Below are positions 1 through 9,656 of a DNA stretch of 64,000 nucleotides, one piece after another. A program made the translations under genes and the position numbers. The notes under the pieces were generated by a model, which was not told the DNA's origin, ran no database searches, and worked only from the letters and a program-made list of their open reading frames with translations. Origin of the DNA: Alphaproteobacteria bacterium (GTDB lineage: Bacteria; Pseudomonadota; Alphaproteobacteria; TMED109); contig JAJDZX010000079.1 of assembly GCA_022824395.1 (NCBI GenBank), forward strand, positions 1 to 64,000, written 5' to 3'. Position 1 is the first letter of the stretch. Each line of letters starts with the position of its first letter.

Positions 1-1
1 C

Positions 2-280
2 GGCCACGTGCAGCCCATGCCGCTCTGCGTACGGGAGTTTCGCTGCGGGAACTGCGGTCTGTCCCTGGATCGCGACGTCAACGCGGCGGCGAATATCCTC
101 AACCGCGCCAGCGCGGTTGCCGGGTGGGACATCGGAGCGGCGCCGGCACCGGAGACGGTCGCGGCGGCGCCTCGTCCCGGCGCATCCGGGGATAGGGCGT
201 ATCGGCATGCCGCCGCGGCAGCGGGGCAGGACGCGGAAACGCATGCCGGATTGCCGGACAGCCGCCAGGCTGTCGGGTAA
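2..280 (+). pseudogene. C-terminal remnant of an IS200/IS605-type TnpB (OrfB) transposase, cut by the window edge
   Basis: The frame enters from outside the window and carries the end of a TnpB/OrfB protein: the second Cys pair of the zinc ribbon (RCGNCG) followed by the RuvC-III block DRDVNAAANIL. In TnpB these residues form part of the RNA-guided nuclease site. The following roughly 55 residues are rich in Ala, Pro and Arg and look like a drifted tail. The start and any transposon end lie outside the window, so I cannot tell an intact element from a relic. Family assignment is firm; intactness is unknown. Confidence 0.7.
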
Positions 281-352
281 TCAGGTATATAGGTCCCTTC
301 AAATACGCCGTCTCTCGGTTTCAGCTGGGCCTCGTTGGCCCCGGGCTTGCGT

Positions 353-1372
353 ATGAGCCGTCCTCTCATGACCTGGCAACAGGTACGTGCAGCACTGGTC
401 TCGATTCCCCTGGTCTGCTGGACGGGTGCAGCGCCGACTGCAGCCGGCGACGGCACGGCGATCGTCGCGTCGATCAAGCCGGTCCACTCGATCGTGAGTG
501 CGGTCATGCTCGGAGTCGGCGAGCCGCAACTTCTCATCCGCGGCACCTCCTCACCCCACACGTTCAGTTTGCGCCCGTCGGACGCAACGGTGCTGGAGGA
601 CGCCAGCGTGATCTTCTGGATCGGTGAGTCGATGGAGACGACGCTGGCCGGCGCGATATCCACCCTGGCGCGCCATGCCCGCCTGGTCACGCTGTCCGAG
701 GCTGCAGGTCTCGTCCGCCGCCCGTTGCGAGAAGGCGGGCCGTTTGCGGGGCATGCACACCACGAGGACGACCATGACCCACATCACGATTCGGGTCATG
801 ACCGCGATCACAACCCGGTTGCACGCGATGGGACCGAGTTCGACATGCATGTCTGGCTCGATCCGCACAATGCCGGCGTGATGGCGCGAACGATTGCTGA
901 CGTTTTGGCCGATGTCGATCCGGCGAATGCGGCAACGTACGCAAGCAATGCCGAGGAAGTGGTCCGCCGTCTGGAAGCACTGAGAGAGTACATCGATGCA
1001 TTGGTGGCCCCGGTTCGCGGGCGGCCGTTCGTCATGTTCCATGACGCGTACCGATATTTCGAGGATCGTTTCGGACTGGCTGCCGTTGGCTCCGTCGTGG
1101 TCAGTCTGGAGCAAGGTCCCGGAGTCCGGAGAATCCGCGACTTGCGTGAAAAGGTGCGGGAACTGGGTGTGGTTTGCGTGTTCGCCGAGCCCCAATTCCA
1201 GGCCCGCTTGGTCAACACGGTCATCGAGGACACCCCGGCTCGGGCGGGTGTGCTCGATCCTCTGGGCGCGGGTATCGAGAGTGGGCCGGAGCTCTATTTC
1301 ACCCTGCTCCGCAATTTGGCCGCGTCATTTGCCGACTGCCTGATGCCGGAGCACGATCGCGGAGGGCATTAG
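353..1372 (+). CDS. znuA: Zinc ABC transporter periplasmic substrate-binding protein (ZnuA-like)
   Basis: A 339-residue member of the cluster A-I metal-binding proteins, which capture zinc in the periplasm for a ZnuBC importer. A signal peptide covers about residues 1-32 (cleavage near APTAAG). Metal-ligand regions are visible: SPHTFSLRPS, FDMHVWLDPHNA and MFHDAYRYF. Between the first two sits a His/Asp-rich loop (about residues 134-153, HAHHEDDHD then HHDSGHDRDH), typical of zinc rather than manganese binders. I chose ATG 353; ATG 368 would give a tighter signal peptide and TTG 335 is also open. No znuB, znuC or zur is adjacent, so the partners must be elsewhere. Zinc specificity is inferred from the loop. 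Confidence 0.9.
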   Translation: MSRPLMTWQQVRAALVSIPLVCWTGAAPTAAGDGTAIVASIKPVHSIVSAVMLGVGEPQLLIRGTSSPHTFSLRPSDATVLEDASVIFWIGESMETTLAGAISTLARHARLVTLSEAAGLVRRPLREGGPFAGHAHHEDDHDPHHDSGHDRDHNPVARDGTEFDMHVWLDPHNAGVMARTIADVLADVDPANAATYASNAEEVVRRLEALREYIDALVAPVRGRPFVMFHDAYRYFEDRFGLAAVGSVVVSLEQGPGVRRIRDLREKVRELGVVCVFAEPQFQARLVNTVIEDTPARAGVLDPLGAGIESGPELYFTLLRNLAASFADCLMPEHDRGGH

Positions 1373-1736
1373 CGCGCCCCGGGCGAGGTCGCGCAAGGTG
1401 GCCCGACGGGTGCCGGCCAGCCGGCTGAATTTCCGTCCGTCCGCGACCATCCGGATCGACGTACGCGCATGGGACGGATCCGGCGTCGCAACGCGAGGCG
1501 CGTCTTGGCCGCTAAACCGGACCCTGACCAAGAACGGAAGTTCATGTGTCCCGGCTTCCGCCCGGCCAGGTCATCGACAATGTTTCCTGTCTTTCCATGG
1601 GTTAGCGGTGCCGCACCGGAGACTCGCCGTTCTGTGCTAAATCAGCGGTCCGACGCTCACCGGGTTCCGGGCAGGCCTGCCTGTACGCGGCATGCTGCGG
1701 GCTCCGGGCTGACGGAGGCACCACGGAGAGTCCCGA
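1373..1736. other. Intergenic stretch with no supported gene
   Basis: About 360 bases between znuA and the next gene. The open frames here (for example 1398-1640 and 1469-1774) are Arg/Pro-rich translations without a recognisable domain and read like GC-rich noncoding sequence. I see no tRNA, convincing terminator or small ribosomal protein gene. The last bases hold a purine-rich ribosome binding site (ggag near 1725) for the gene at 1737. Confidence 0.5.
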
Positions 1737-2165
1737 ATGCCGATCAATCACCATGCGCATCAGATCTACGGTGAGGGCCTGACCCGGACGGCCAGCGGCG
1801 AGACGCTCATCTCGGTGCAACGGCTGGCGAAGGAAGTAGGCAAGTCAGAGGAGGAGGTCGAGGCGGCATTGCGGAGCGGGTTGCTGTCGGCCAGAAAGAT
1901 CCGCGATGTCGCGGGCAACTCCGTCGAAGCGATTAATCTGGTGTCGGCGCGCCTGCACTTCAGTCTCTCCGATCTGATGACCCAGCGCCTCTACCGGCCG
2001 GACACCGAGGATCTGTCGGTCGAGCGCCTCAAGGTCCTCTGGCCCGAGCCGCTTCCACGAGCCCAAGCGACAGTTCCCAACTCCGTGACGACGGAGCCCT
2101 CCAGTCCGCAGCAACGCGCCGCCCGCCACGGACCGCAGCAGCTGACGGCGAAACGCAAGCGGTAG
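1737..2165 (+). CDS. Hypothetical protein, 142 residues
   Basis: Not recognised. The ATG at 1737 has a good upstream ggagag. Residues about 24-70 look like a compact helical domain: LISVQRLAKEVGKSEEEVEA followed by ALRSGLLSARKIRD. This resembles the helix pattern of a small helix-turn-helix or MerR-like reader, but I cannot place it in a family. The last 40 residues are Pro/Gln/Arg-rich and probably disordered. It stands alone between znuA and secE, so context says little. A real gene is likely from the ribosome binding site and the well-formed N-terminal domain; function is unknown. Confidence 0.55.
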   Translation: MPINHHAHQIYGEGLTRTASGETLISVQRLAKEVGKSEEEVEAALRSGLLSARKIRDVAGNSVEAINLVSARLHFSLSDLMTQRLYRPDTEDLSVERLKVLWPEPLPRAQATVPNSVTTEPSSPQQRAARHGPQQLTAKRKR

Positions 2166-2433
2166 GGCCGCCCTGCCGGCCGGGGAATCGGGGCGCGCGA
2201 CTGGCGACGGGGCCCGGACCGGGCGGGCAGAAATCCCGCGCCGCGCCGCCGGCTCGGCGGAGGCTAACCACCGGGTTCAGGCCCGGTTGCGCGGATGCCG
2301 TCACTTGCGATCACGACTACGGATGGGCTATCGTGCCGACCAGCCGTACCCCTACGTCATCTTCGGTTCCCGTCGTCGCTGGCGGCAATGTCTGCGGCGG
2401 GCAAGCCGTTTCGCACCAATTGAGGATTCGTCC

Positions 2434-2631
2434 ATGAACGGAACTTCCCCGATGGAGTTTCTTCGCGAGATTCGCCAGGAGCTCGCCAAGGTCACGTGGC
2501 CGACCCGCAAGGAGACTGCGGTCACCACGGGGATGGTGTTTGTGATGGTGTTCCTGCTGGCGCTCTTCTTTCTGGGTGTGGATCAGCTGATTTCGATGGC
2601 GATCCAGGCCATTCTCGGGTTGGGCAGTTGA
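2434..2631 (+). CDS. secE: Preprotein translocase subunit SecE
   Basis: A 65-residue SecE, the small clamp subunit of the SecYEG inner-membrane channel. The amphipathic segment FLREIRQELAKVTWPTRKET carries the conserved KVTWP motif and is followed by one transmembrane helix (MVFVMVFLLALFFLGVDQLI). This is the usual one-helix alphaproteobacterial form. The frame is open upstream to 2287, but SecE homology begins at ATG 2434. nusG follows within 25 bases, the standard secE-nusG arrangement. No tRNA-Trp or tuf gene, which often precede secE, is visible upstream. Confidence 0.95.
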   Translation: MNGTSPMEFLREIRQELAKVTWPTRKETAVTTGMVFVMVFLLALFFLGVDQLISMAIQAILGLGS

Positions 2632-2651
2632 CGCAAACGGAGCAGCCGGGG

Positions 2652-3182
2652 ATGGCGCTGGCTTGGTACATCGTGCACGCGCATTCGGGCTTCGAGCCGC
2701 GGGTGGCGGAGGCGATCCGGGCCGAGGCCGTGCGCCACGGACTGGCCGACGACATCACGGAGGCGGTCGTGCCGACCGAGAATGTGGTCGAGCTGCGGCA
2801 GGGGAAGAAAATCGAGACCGAACGGAAGTTCTTCCCCGGTTACGTCCTCGTCCGCATGATGCTCTCCGACCAAACGCGCCGCCTCGTGCTTGATGTGCCG
2901 CGGGTGCTTGGGTTTGTGGGCACGGAGGGCGACCCGATCCCGATTTCCGACGACGAGGCGGGCCGGGTTCTCAACCAGATCCGTGAGGGGGTCGAACGTC
3001 CGCGACCGGCCGTCATCTTCGAGATCGGCGAGAATGTCCGGGTCGGCGATGGTCCCTTCACGTCCTTCAACGGGGTGGTCGAGGAGATCGACGAGGAGCG
3101 CTCACGCGTGAAGGTGTCGGTCTCGATCTTCGGGCGAGCGACCCCCGTTGAGCTGGAATACTCGCAGGTCGAGAAAATCTAG
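2652..3182 (+). CDS. nusG: Transcription termination/antitermination factor NusG
   Basis: A 176-residue NusG, which binds RNA polymerase and connects it to Rho or the ribosome. The NGN domain opens with [11 protein letters not shown] and contains [10 protein letters not shown]. The KOW domain follows ([20 protein letters not shown]). I chose ATG 2652 because homology starts at [13 protein letters not shown] 2628, overlapping the secE stop, is an alternative. It is cotranscribed with secE and the ribosomal protein genes. Confidence 0.95.
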   Translation: MALAWYIVHAHSGFEPRVAEAIRAEAVRHGLADDITEAVVPTENVVELRQGKKIETERKFFPGYVLVRMMLSDQTRRLVLDVPRVLGFVGTEGDPIPISDDEAGRVLNQIREGVERPRPAVIFEIGENVRVGDGPFTSFNGVVEEIDEERSRVKVSVSIFGRATPVELEYSQVEKI

Positions 3183-3204
3183 AAACATTCAACGGAACAG
3201 TCAG

Positions 3205-3633
3205 ATGGCAAAGCAGATTAACGGTTTTGTGAGAATTCAGGTGCCGGCGGGCCAGGCAAATCCCTCGCCGCCGATCGGACCCGCTCTGGGACAGGCCGGG
3301 CTCAACATCATGGAGTTCTGCAAGGCGTTCAATGCGCAGACCCAGGGCGCCGAGGCCGGTGCCCCGTTGCCCGTCGTGATCACGGTGTACCGCGACCGGA
3401 GTTTCACCTTCACGGTCAAGAAGCCGCCGGTGTCCTACTACCTGAAGCGTGCCGCCAAGGTCCCCAAGGGATCGGGTGAGACCGGGCGCATCGACACGGT
3501 CGGCACGGTGACCGCTGCGCAGGTGCGCGAAATCGCGCAGGAGAAGATGCCGGACCTGAACGCGTCGGGCGTTGACGCGGCGTGCCGGATCGTCGAGGGT
3601 ACGGCCCGCTCAATGGGCATTGGAGTCAGCTGA
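3205..3633 (+). CDS. rplK: 50S ribosomal protein L11
   Basis: A 142-residue L11, which binds 23S rRNA at the GTPase-associated centre. Conserved blocks are visible: the N-terminal [18 protein letters not shown], then [18 protein letters not shown], and a C-terminal [14 protein letters not shown] 3205 gives the normal length; the longer open frame from 3148 is not homologous. It is followed five bases later by rplA, as in most bacteria, where L1 represses translation of the rplKA message. Confidence 0.96.
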   Translation: MAKQINGFVRIQVPAGQANPSPPIGPALGQAGLNIMEFCKAFNAQTQGAEAGAPLPVVITVYRDRSFTFTVKKPPVSYYLKRAAKVPKGSGETGRIDTVGTVTAAQVREIAQEKMPDLNASGVDAACRIVEGTARSMGIGVS

Positions 3634-3637
3634 AGCG

Positions 3638-4351
3638 ATGGCACGTTCAGGAAAACGCATGCAGGCGGCCCGCGAGGGACTCGACCGGACCCGGCCGTTG
3701 AAACTGCAGGATGCCCTTGCACATCTGAAGGAACACGGCGGCACCAAGTTCGATCAGACCGTGGAGATTGCGGTCAATCTGAATCTCGACACCCGTCAGT
3801 CGGACCAGCAGGTGCGGGGTACCGTGATGCTGCCGGCCGGGACCGGGAAGACGGTCCGGGTGGCGGTGTTTGCACGTGACCAGGCGGCCGAGGCTGCGCG
3901 CGCTGCGGGGGCTGACCTCGTGGGCGCGGAGGATCTGGCCGAAACCGTCCAAAAGGGTGAAATCGAGTTTGACCGCGCGGTGGCGACCCCGGACTGCATG
4001 CCCGTTGTCGGCCGTCTCGGCAAGATTTTGGGTCCGCGCGGCCTGATGCCGAACCCCAAGCTCGGCACGGTCACCACCGACGTCACGGCCGCCGTGCAGG
4101 CCGCCAAGGGCGGGCAGGTCGCCTTTCGCGCCGAAAAGGCCGGCATCGTGCATGCCGGAATCGGCAAGACGAGCTTCGATGAAGGCAGCCTGGCCGCCAA
4201 CGTCCAGGCGTTTGTCGGCGCGATCCGGGATGCGCGCCCAGCCGGCTCCAAAGGGGTGTATATTGAGAAGATCTGGCTGTCGTCGACCATGGGACCGGGG
4301 GTCCAGTTGGACGTCGCCGATCTGGAAGCTGGGGCCCAGGCCGCAGCGTAA
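3638..4351 (+). CDS. rplA: 50S ribosomal protein L1
   Basis: A 237-residue L1, the mobile L1-stalk protein and a translational repressor of its own operon. It carries conserved [38 protein letters not shown] and the closing [18 protein letters not shown] 3638 lies just after the rplK stop. A GC-rich hairpin and an L10 leader follow before rplJ. Confidence 0.96.
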   Translation: MARSGKRMQAAREGLDRTRPLKLQDALAHLKEHGGTKFDQTVEIAVNLNLDTRQSDQQVRGTVMLPAGTGKTVRVAVFARDQAAEAARAAGADLVGAEDLAETVQKGEIEFDRAVATPDCMPVVGRLGKILGPRGLMPNPKLGTVTTDVTAAVQAAKGGQVAFRAEKAGIVHAGIGKTSFDEGSLAANVQAFVGAIRDARPAGSKGVYIEKIWLSSTMGPGVQLDVADLEAGAQAAA

Positions 4352-4366
4352 CTGCTAAATCGCGGG

Positions 4367-4385
4367 CTCGGCGGGTTCCGCCGAG
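4367..4385 (+). terminator. GC-rich hairpin after rplA
   Basis: A perfect 8-bp inverted repeat, ctcggcgg and ccgccgag, with a 3-base gtt loop, 15 bases after the rplA stop. There is no T-tract, so it is not a classic intrinsic terminator. It could be an attenuator, a transcript-stabilising stem or a pause site upstream of the L10 leader. Confidence 0.4.
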
Positions 4386-4398
4386 GCCGCTTCCTGTC

Positions 4399-4574
4399 CG
4401 AGACTGCAGGCGGCGGAAGCCTTAATTCTCCTGCACAGACGGGGTGTGGGCGCAGCGTCCGACCGCGCGTCCGGGCTCATTCGTTGGACAGGCGTGAACT
4501 TCGACCGGGATGGGCCGGGCGGAGGATTGCCCGGCGGCGCCCAGCGTCCTGCCGGGGCCAGGGGAGGCCGTCCA
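4399..4574 (+). promoter_or_regulatory. Ribosomal L10 leader (autoregulatory rplJL mRNA element)
   Basis: The long rplA-rplJ gap matches the position of the L10 leader, which binds the L10/L12 complex and represses rplJL translation. The core reads gagactgcagg ... cttaattctc ... ctgcacagacgg. The tgcagg at 4405-4410 can pair with cctgca at 4430-4435, an arrangement I recognise from alphaproteobacterial L10 leaders. Boundaries are approximate; a covariance-model search would settle them. Confidence 0.65.
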
Positions 4575-5090
4575 ATGGATCGGCAAGCGAAGGAAGCGGC
4601 GGTCGCCGCCCTGCACGAGATTTTTGCGCGCGGCGAGACCGTGATCGTGACCCACTACGCCGGACTCGATGCGAACGCGGCGACCGACCTGCGCCGACGC
4701 ATGCGCGAGGCGGGAGCGCAGTTCCGCGTCACCAAGAACCGATTGACCCGGCTCGCCCTGCAGGACACCCCGCACGCGGGCCTGGCCGACCTGTTCACCG
4801 GGCCCACTGCCATCGGGCTCAGCTCGGACCCGGTGGCCCCCGCGAAGGTTTTGCAGGAATTTGCCGACACCCACCCGGGCCTGATCATCCGTGGCGGCGG
4901 CCTCGGTGCGCAGGCGCTGGACGAGGCGGCCGTCTCCCAGCTGGCGAAAATGCCGTCGCTCGATGAGCTCCGGGCCAAACTGGTGGGCGTGATCGCCTCG
5001 CCGGCCCGCTCGGTGGCCGGGGTCCTGCAGGCTCCGGCCGGTGCCTTGGCCCGGGTCTTCGGGGCCTATTCCGAATCGGAGGCCGCCTGA
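4575..5090 (+). CDS. rplJ: 50S ribosomal protein L10
   Basis: A 171-residue L10, the base of the L12 stalk. It shows the RNA-binding block FRVTKNRLTRLAL and the C-terminal part that binds L12 dimers. ATG 4575 fits family length; the open frame from 4446 is leader sequence. It is followed by rplL 57 bases later. Expression is probably controlled through the leader just upstream. Confidence 0.95.
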   Translation: MDRQAKEAAVAALHEIFARGETVIVTHYAGLDANAATDLRRRMREAGAQFRVTKNRLTRLALQDTPHAGLADLFTGPTAIGLSSDPVAPAKVLQEFADTHPGLIIRGGGLGAQALDEAAVSQLAKMPSLDELRAKLVGVIASPARSVAGVLQAPAGALARVFGAYSESEAA

Positions 5091-5147
5091 ACCTGCGGCG
5101 AGCCGTACCGTAACTTTTTCCACGCGCCTGAAGGGAGAACACCAACC

Positions 5148-5531
5148 ATGGCGGACATCGAGAAACTGGCCGAGGAGCTGTCCGGCCTGACCGTCATCGA
5201 GGCGGCCGAACTGTCGAAGCTGCTCGAGGAGAAATGGGGCGTCAGCGCCGCCGCGCCGGTTGCCGTGGCGGCCGCGCCGGGGGCGGCGGCCGATGGCGGC
5301 GGCGGCAGCGACGAGCCTGAGTTCGTCACAGTCACGCTGACCAGCTTTGGTGCCAAGAAGATCAATGTCATCAAGGAAGTGCGGGCGATTACGGGACTCG
5401 GCCTGAAAGAGGCCAAGGACCTCGTGGAGGGGGTTCCCAAGCCGGTCAAGGAGGACATTTCCAAGGACGAAGCCGAAGAGATCAAGAAGAAGCTGGAAGA
5501 GGCGGGGGCGGCGGTCGAAGTGGGAGCGTGA
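5148..5531 (+). CDS. rplL: 50S ribosomal protein L7/L12
   Basis: A 127-residue L7/L12, the multicopy stalk protein that recruits translation factors. It has the N-terminal dimerisation segment ([20 protein letters not shown]), an Ala/Gly-rich hinge (about residues 38-60) and the C-terminal factor-binding domain ([20 protein letters not shown]). A good ribosome binding site, aagggag, precedes ATG 5148. In most bacteria rpoBC comes next; here the next gene is a transketolase-like enzyme. Confidence 0.97.
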   Translation: MADIEKLAEELSGLTVIEAAELSKLLEEKWGVSAAAPVAVAAAPGAAADGGGGSDEPEFVTVTLTSFGAKKINVIKEVRAITGLGLKEAKDLVEGVPKPVKEDISKDEAEEIKKKLEEAGAAVEVGA

Positions 5532-5750
5532 GCGTCAGGTCTTCGACGGGGCATACCCGGCTGGAGAATCCCTCCCTCCGGGCCGGTGAAGCGTCCGGGA
5601 CGCCCGATGGCCCCGGCTGGCGGGGGTCGCGGGCGCAGCCGCTGCCGGGAGGCGCCCATGCCCGACCAGCGGGGTAGCGCGCGCATTTACCGGCCTGTGC
5701 CGGGCGGCTAGGATTCTCCCGATGACCACGAGCATTCCGGCCCCTGCAGC

Positions 5751-8114
5751 ATGGTGACGCTGGCCAAGGCGCGCCGGCGGCGGGCGAGGCCGGCGAAGCG
5801 GGACCTGACGGAGCTCCGCGCGCTGGAACGCAAGGTGGCCTGGCTGGCGGCCTGGACCATCCACAACGCGAACCACCTGCGCCCGGCCTTGGACGGCCTC
5901 AAGGTCGGCGGGCACCAGGCTTCGTCGGCGTCGGTGGTGACGCTCCTCGTGGCGCTCTACTTCCACGTGCTGCGGCCCGAGGACCGGGTCGCCGTCAAAC
6001 CCCATGCCAGCCCGGTCTTCCACGCCATCCAGTATCTGCTGGGGCGCCAGACCCGGGAGCACTTGCAGGCATTCCGCGGTTTCGGCGGGGCCCAGAGCTA
6101 CCCCTCGCGCACCAAGGACGCCGACGACGTGGACTTCTCGACAGGGTCCGTGGGTCTCGGCGGTGCCATGGCGCTGTTCGCCTCCCTGGTGCAGGACTAC
6201 ATCACCGACCATGACCTGGCGACCGGCGCTCGGCGTCCGGGCCGCATGGTCACCGTATTCGGCGACGCCGAACTGGACGAGGGCAACGTCTACGAGGCCC
6301 TGCTCGACGGGGCCAAGAGCGGCCTGCGCAACTGCTGGTGGATCATCGACTACAACCGCCAGAGCCTTGATGCCATCACCGCCGACCGGTCGTTCTCCCG
6401 GATCGCCGGACTGTTCGAGGCCATGAGCTGGCGGGTGGTCACGCTCAAGTACGGAAAGCTGTTGCAGGCCGTCGAACAGGAGCCCGGCGGCGCGGCCCTG
6501 ATCGAGTGGATCGACCGCTGCCCGAACGACCTCTATTCGGCCCTGACGTTCAAGGGCGGTGCCGCCTGGCGCGAACGCCTGCTGCAGGATCTCGCAGGGG
6601 ACGTGGACGCCATGGCGCTGGTGACGCGTCACGCGGACGCCGACCTGCATTCCCTGATGACCAATCTCGCCGGGCATGATCTCGAATCCGTGATCGAGGC
6701 GTTCGAGGCCGCCGGGGACGATCGGCCCACCTGTTTCATTGCCTACACGATCAAGGGGCACGGCCTCCCGCTCGCCGGTCACAAGGACAACCATGCGGGC
6801 CTGATGAACGAAGCCCAGATGGGGCAGTTCCGGGCGTCGATGGGGGTGCCGGAAGGGGAGGAGTGGGACCGCTTCGCCGGCCTCGAGGTCCCGGCCGCCA
6901 CGCTGGAATCCTATCTGGCGTCCGTCCCGTTTGCGCAGGCCGCCGAGCGCCGCCACGAACCGGCCCCGATTCCGGTACCCGATCGCCTGCTGGTTCCGGC
7001 GTCGCGCCGCACGTCCACGCAGGAGGCCTTCGGCCGCATCCTCCGGGAGCTTGGGCGAGGGGACACGGAACTCGCGCGGCGCATCGTCACGACGTCGCCG
7101 GACGTCACGGTTTCCACCAACCTCGGCGGCTGGGTGAACCAACGCCAGATCTACCGGCACACCTCCCGCTCCGACGTGTTTCACGAGGAGAGCGTGGTCT
7201 CCCCGCAACGCTGGGCCATGTCGCCACAGGGGCAGCACATCGAACTGGGCATTGCCGAGAACAACCTGTTTCTGCTGCTGGCCGCAGCCGGCCTCTCGCA
7301 TTCGCTGTTTGACGCCCGCATCATCCCCATCGGCACGTTGTACGACCCGTTTATCGCCCGGGGCCTCGACGCGCTCAACTACGCGGTGTACCAGGACGCC
7401 CGTTTCATCCTGGTCGCCACGCCGTCGGGGATATCGCTTGCACCCGAGGGCGGGGCCCACCAGTCGATTGGCACGCCGCTCGTGGGGATCGGCCAGCCAG
7501 GCCTCGCAGCCCTCGAGCCGGGGTTCGTGGACGAACTGGAAGTGATGCTTCGCTGGGCCTTCGCGTACCTGCAGGAGCCGGACGGCGAGTCGGTCTATCT
7601 CCGCCTGTCGACCCGACCGGTCACGCAGCCGGAACGCACGCTGGACGAGGAACTTGAACAGGCGATCATTGCCGGCGGCTACTGGCTCCAGCCGCCGGCC
7701 CGCGGGGCTTCGCTGGCGCTGGTGTATGCCGGGGCCGTGGCCACGGAAGTCATGGACGCCTTCGATGAGATTCGGACGGACCTCCCCGGTGCCGGCGTGC
7801 TGGCGGTCACGTCAGCGGACCGGCTGCACGGGGCCTGGCGGGCAGCCCAAGCCACCCGCCGGCAGGGGCGTCCGGCGCAATCCCATCTCGAGCAGCTGCT
7901 AAGCCCACTTGCGTCGACGGCGGGCCTGGTCACGGTCGTGGACGGCCATCCGGCGACCCTCTCGTGGCTCGGGTCAGTCCGCGGCCACAAGACGATCTCG
8001 CTGGGCGTGGACGAATTCGGGCAGTCGGGGGACCTCGCGAGTCTGTACCGGACGTACGGAATCGACCGTGACGCAGTCCTGGACGCGGCTGCCGAGGCAC
8101 TGACCGGGCGGTAA
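5751..8114 (+). CDS. Homodimeric E1 / transketolase-family thiamine diphosphate enzyme (AceE-like)
   Basis: A 787-residue thiamine-diphosphate enzyme built like homodimeric pyruvate dehydrogenase E1 (AceE) and transketolase: a cofactor-binding domain, a pyrimidine-binding domain and a transketolase-type C-terminal domain. The cofactor motif GDAELDEGN...NCWWIIDYN is at about residues 170-203. The C-terminus has LGVDEFGQSGDLASLYRTYG, seen in AceE and transketolase-like proteins. It is about 100 residues shorter than AceE of gamma-proteobacteria. No E2 or E3 gene is adjacent, so pyruvate as substrate is not proven by context; another 2-oxoacid or a transketolase reaction is possible. Family is sure, exact reaction is not. 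Confidence 0.75.
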   Translation: MVTLAKARRRRARPAKRDLTELRALERKVAWLAAWTIHNANHLRPALDGLKVGGHQASSASVVTLLVALYFHVLRPEDRVAVKPHASPVFHAIQYLLGRQTREHLQAFRGFGGAQSYPSRTKDADDVDFSTGSVGLGGAMALFASLVQDYITDHDLATGARRPGRMVTVFGDAELDEGNVYEALLDGAKSGLRNCWWIIDYNRQSLDAITADRSFSRIAGLFEAMSWRVVTLKYGKLLQAVEQEPGGAALIEWIDRCPNDLYSALTFKGGAAWRERLLQDLAGDVDAMALVTRHADADLHSLMTNLAGHDLESVIEAFEAAGDDRPTCFIAYTIKGHGLPLAGHKDNHAGLMNEAQMGQFRASMGVPEGEEWDRFAGLEVPAATLESYLASVPFAQAAERRHEPAPIPVPDRLLVPASRRTSTQEAFGRILRELGRGDTELARRIVTTSPDVTVSTNLGGWVNQRQIYRHTSRSDVFHEESVVSPQRWAMSPQGQHIELGIAENNLFLLLAAAGLSHSLFDARIIPIGTLYDPFIARGLDALNYAVYQDARFILVATPSGISLAPEGGAHQSIGTPLVGIGQPGLAALEPGFVDELEVMLRWAFAYLQEPDGESVYLRLSTRPVTQPERTLDEELEQAIIAGGYWLQPPARGASLALVYAGAVATEVMDAFDEIRTDLPGAGVLAVTSADRLHGAWRAAQATRRQGRPAQSHLEQLLSPLASTAGLVTVVDGHPATLSWLGSVRGHKTISLGVDEFGQSGDLASLYRTYGIDRDAVLDAAAEALTGR

Positions 8115-8143
8115 TGGAGCCGAGCGTAAATGCGCCGGGTTGG

Positions 8144-8228
8144 GCGGGCGTGGTGAAATTGGTAGACACGCGGGCCTTAGGAGCCCGTGACGAAAGTCGT
8201 GGGGGTTCGAGTCCCTCCGCCCGCACCA
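8144..8228 (+). tRNA. tRNA-Leu (anticodon UAG)
   Basis: An 85-base class II tRNA including an encoded CCA end. The acceptor stem pairs gcgggcg with cgcccgc, the discriminator is A, and the D arm reads tggtgaaattggtagaca. The anticodon stem cgggc/gcccg encloses the loop cttagga, giving anticodon TAG. There is a long variable arm as expected for Leu, and the T arm is gggttcgagtccc. It sits directly upstream of tig, a common alphaproteobacterial arrangement. Confidence 0.95.
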
Positions 8229-8274
8229 GCGCCCCGTGCCTTGCAGCCGGCGCAAGAACGAAAGACAGGTCGAT

Positions 8275-9621
8275 ATGAAAGTCCAGCGAATTTCCGGGCG
8301 CGGCTCGGTGCAGACGTTCAGCGCCGCTGTCCCGGCCGATCAGTTTGAATCGGTGGTGGACGGCCGCCTGAATGAGTATGCGCGCGACGCCAAGATCGAT
8401 GGCTTCCGCAAGGGCAAGGTCCCGATGTCGATCATCAGGCGCCGATTCGGTACGGAAGTGGAGGCCACAATCGCATCCGACTTCCTGCAGTCCGCCATCG
8501 AGCATGCGTTGTCGGAGCATGATCTGGTGCCGCTCGATGTCGTACCTGAACGCATGCCGAAGCGGGCACCGGGCGAGCGCCTTGACCTGCAGTTCACGGT
8601 GCACGGGGTCGCCCAGTTCAAGGTGGCGCCGTTCGATCGGCTGGCCATCGAAGTTCCGGTCGTGGAGGTGACCGAGGCGGACATCGACGCGGAGATCCAC
8701 GAGTTCACCTACATGTTCGGGCAGATCGAGCCGGCGGATGCCGACGTCGGGGCGCGCGCCGAAGACACCGTGGCGGTCGAACTGTTCGACCGGACCGACC
8801 CTGCCGATCCGAAACGCATCCCGGTGGGTGGAGTCGCCACGCCGAAACTGTTCCAGCGAACCTGGGGCGAGGCAGCGGACATCGAGGGGATCCGAACGGG
8901 GGAGGACCGCACCTTTCAGGTCTCACCGCTGCCGGGGAACTGCTACGACCGGCCATTCCCGCTCGGTGTCGTGGTGCGTGCCGTGCACAAGCGGGAACCC
9001 GCTGCCCTGGATGATCTGATGAAGCGGCTGGGCGCCGAGACGGAGCCCGGCCTCCGCGAGAACGTTCGCACCATGCTCCAGCACGGCATGACTGCCGGGA
9101 GCGAACGCCTCAAGGTCGTCCGTCTGATGGCCCAGCTCGTCCAAGCCAACCGGCTCAGTCTGCCGGAGCAGTACGTGGACAAGGTCGCTGCGGCATACGA
9201 CGCAGGAAATTCATCGCCGATCGTGCCCTCGGAAACCCACGCCTCGGCTGACCAGCTGGCCCGGTCAAGCATTGTCGCCGAGCTCCTGCTTTCGAAGATT
9301 GCCGACGACCACGACATTGATGTCACACGCGAGGAGATCGTGCGGTTCGTGGTCCTCAACGTGGACCCCAACCAACGGAACGCCGAGGAGGTGGTCCGCC
9401 AACGCCTGGCGGATACCGACGTGGTCAGGATGGTGGCCGTGCAGATTCGTCGGGAGAAGGCGCTCGGCCTCGCGATGAAGGACGCAGCGCTGACCGAGAC
9501 CCAGGTTCCGATCGACGTCATGCGCCGCACCATGGCCACCTTGGCGCCGGTCACGCTGACCGCCCGGATGCCGGGCGATGCGGGCAGCCCGGTGCCTGCT
9601 GCCGGCGGAGGCGCGTCGTGA
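8275..9621 (+). CDS. tig: Trigger factor, ribosome-associated chaperone
   Basis: A 448-residue trigger factor, which binds the ribosomal exit tunnel and shields nascent chains. The N-terminal ribosome-binding domain holds the signature GFRKGKVP near residues 43-50. A central FKBP-like region follows ([15 protein letters not shown] onward), then the helical C-terminal chaperone arms. ATG 8275 matches the conserved start MKVQ. The 3' end overlaps the earliest possible clpP start (GTG 9618), so the genes are probably cotranscribed. Confidence 0.93.
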   Translation: MKVQRISGRGSVQTFSAAVPADQFESVVDGRLNEYARDAKIDGFRKGKVPMSIIRRRFGTEVEATIASDFLQSAIEHALSEHDLVPLDVVPERMPKRAPGERLDLQFTVHGVAQFKVAPFDRLAIEVPVVEVTEADIDAEIHEFTYMFGQIEPADADVGARAEDTVAVELFDRTDPADPKRIPVGGVATPKLFQRTWGEAADIEGIRTGEDRTFQVSPLPGNCYDRPFPLGVVVRAVHKREPAALDDLMKRLGAETEPGLRENVRTMLQHGMTAGSERLKVVRLMAQLVQANRLSLPEQYVDKVAAAYDAGNSSPIVPSETHASADQLARSSIVAELLLSKIADDHDIDVTREEIVRFVVLNVDPNQRNAEEVVRQRLADTDVVRMVAVQIRREKALGLAMKDAALTETQVPIDVMRRTMATLAPVTLTARMPGDAGSPVPAAGGGAS

Positions 9622-9656
9622 AGGAGCCCCGTTCGGCGACGGCGCCGGAACACGCC

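Noticed and set aside
2166-2433. tRNA-Trp expected upstream of secE
   Set aside because: No cloverleaf or T-loop consensus could be found in this stretch.
4352-4574. Additional gene between rplA and rplJ
   Set aside because: The frame open from 4446 belongs to leader sequence with RNA stem features; L10 homology starts at 4575.
5535-7460. 641-residue open frame on the minus strand
   Set aside because: It lies entirely antisense to the conserved AceE-like gene and its translation is Gly/Arg/Val-rich without motifs; an artefact of high GC.
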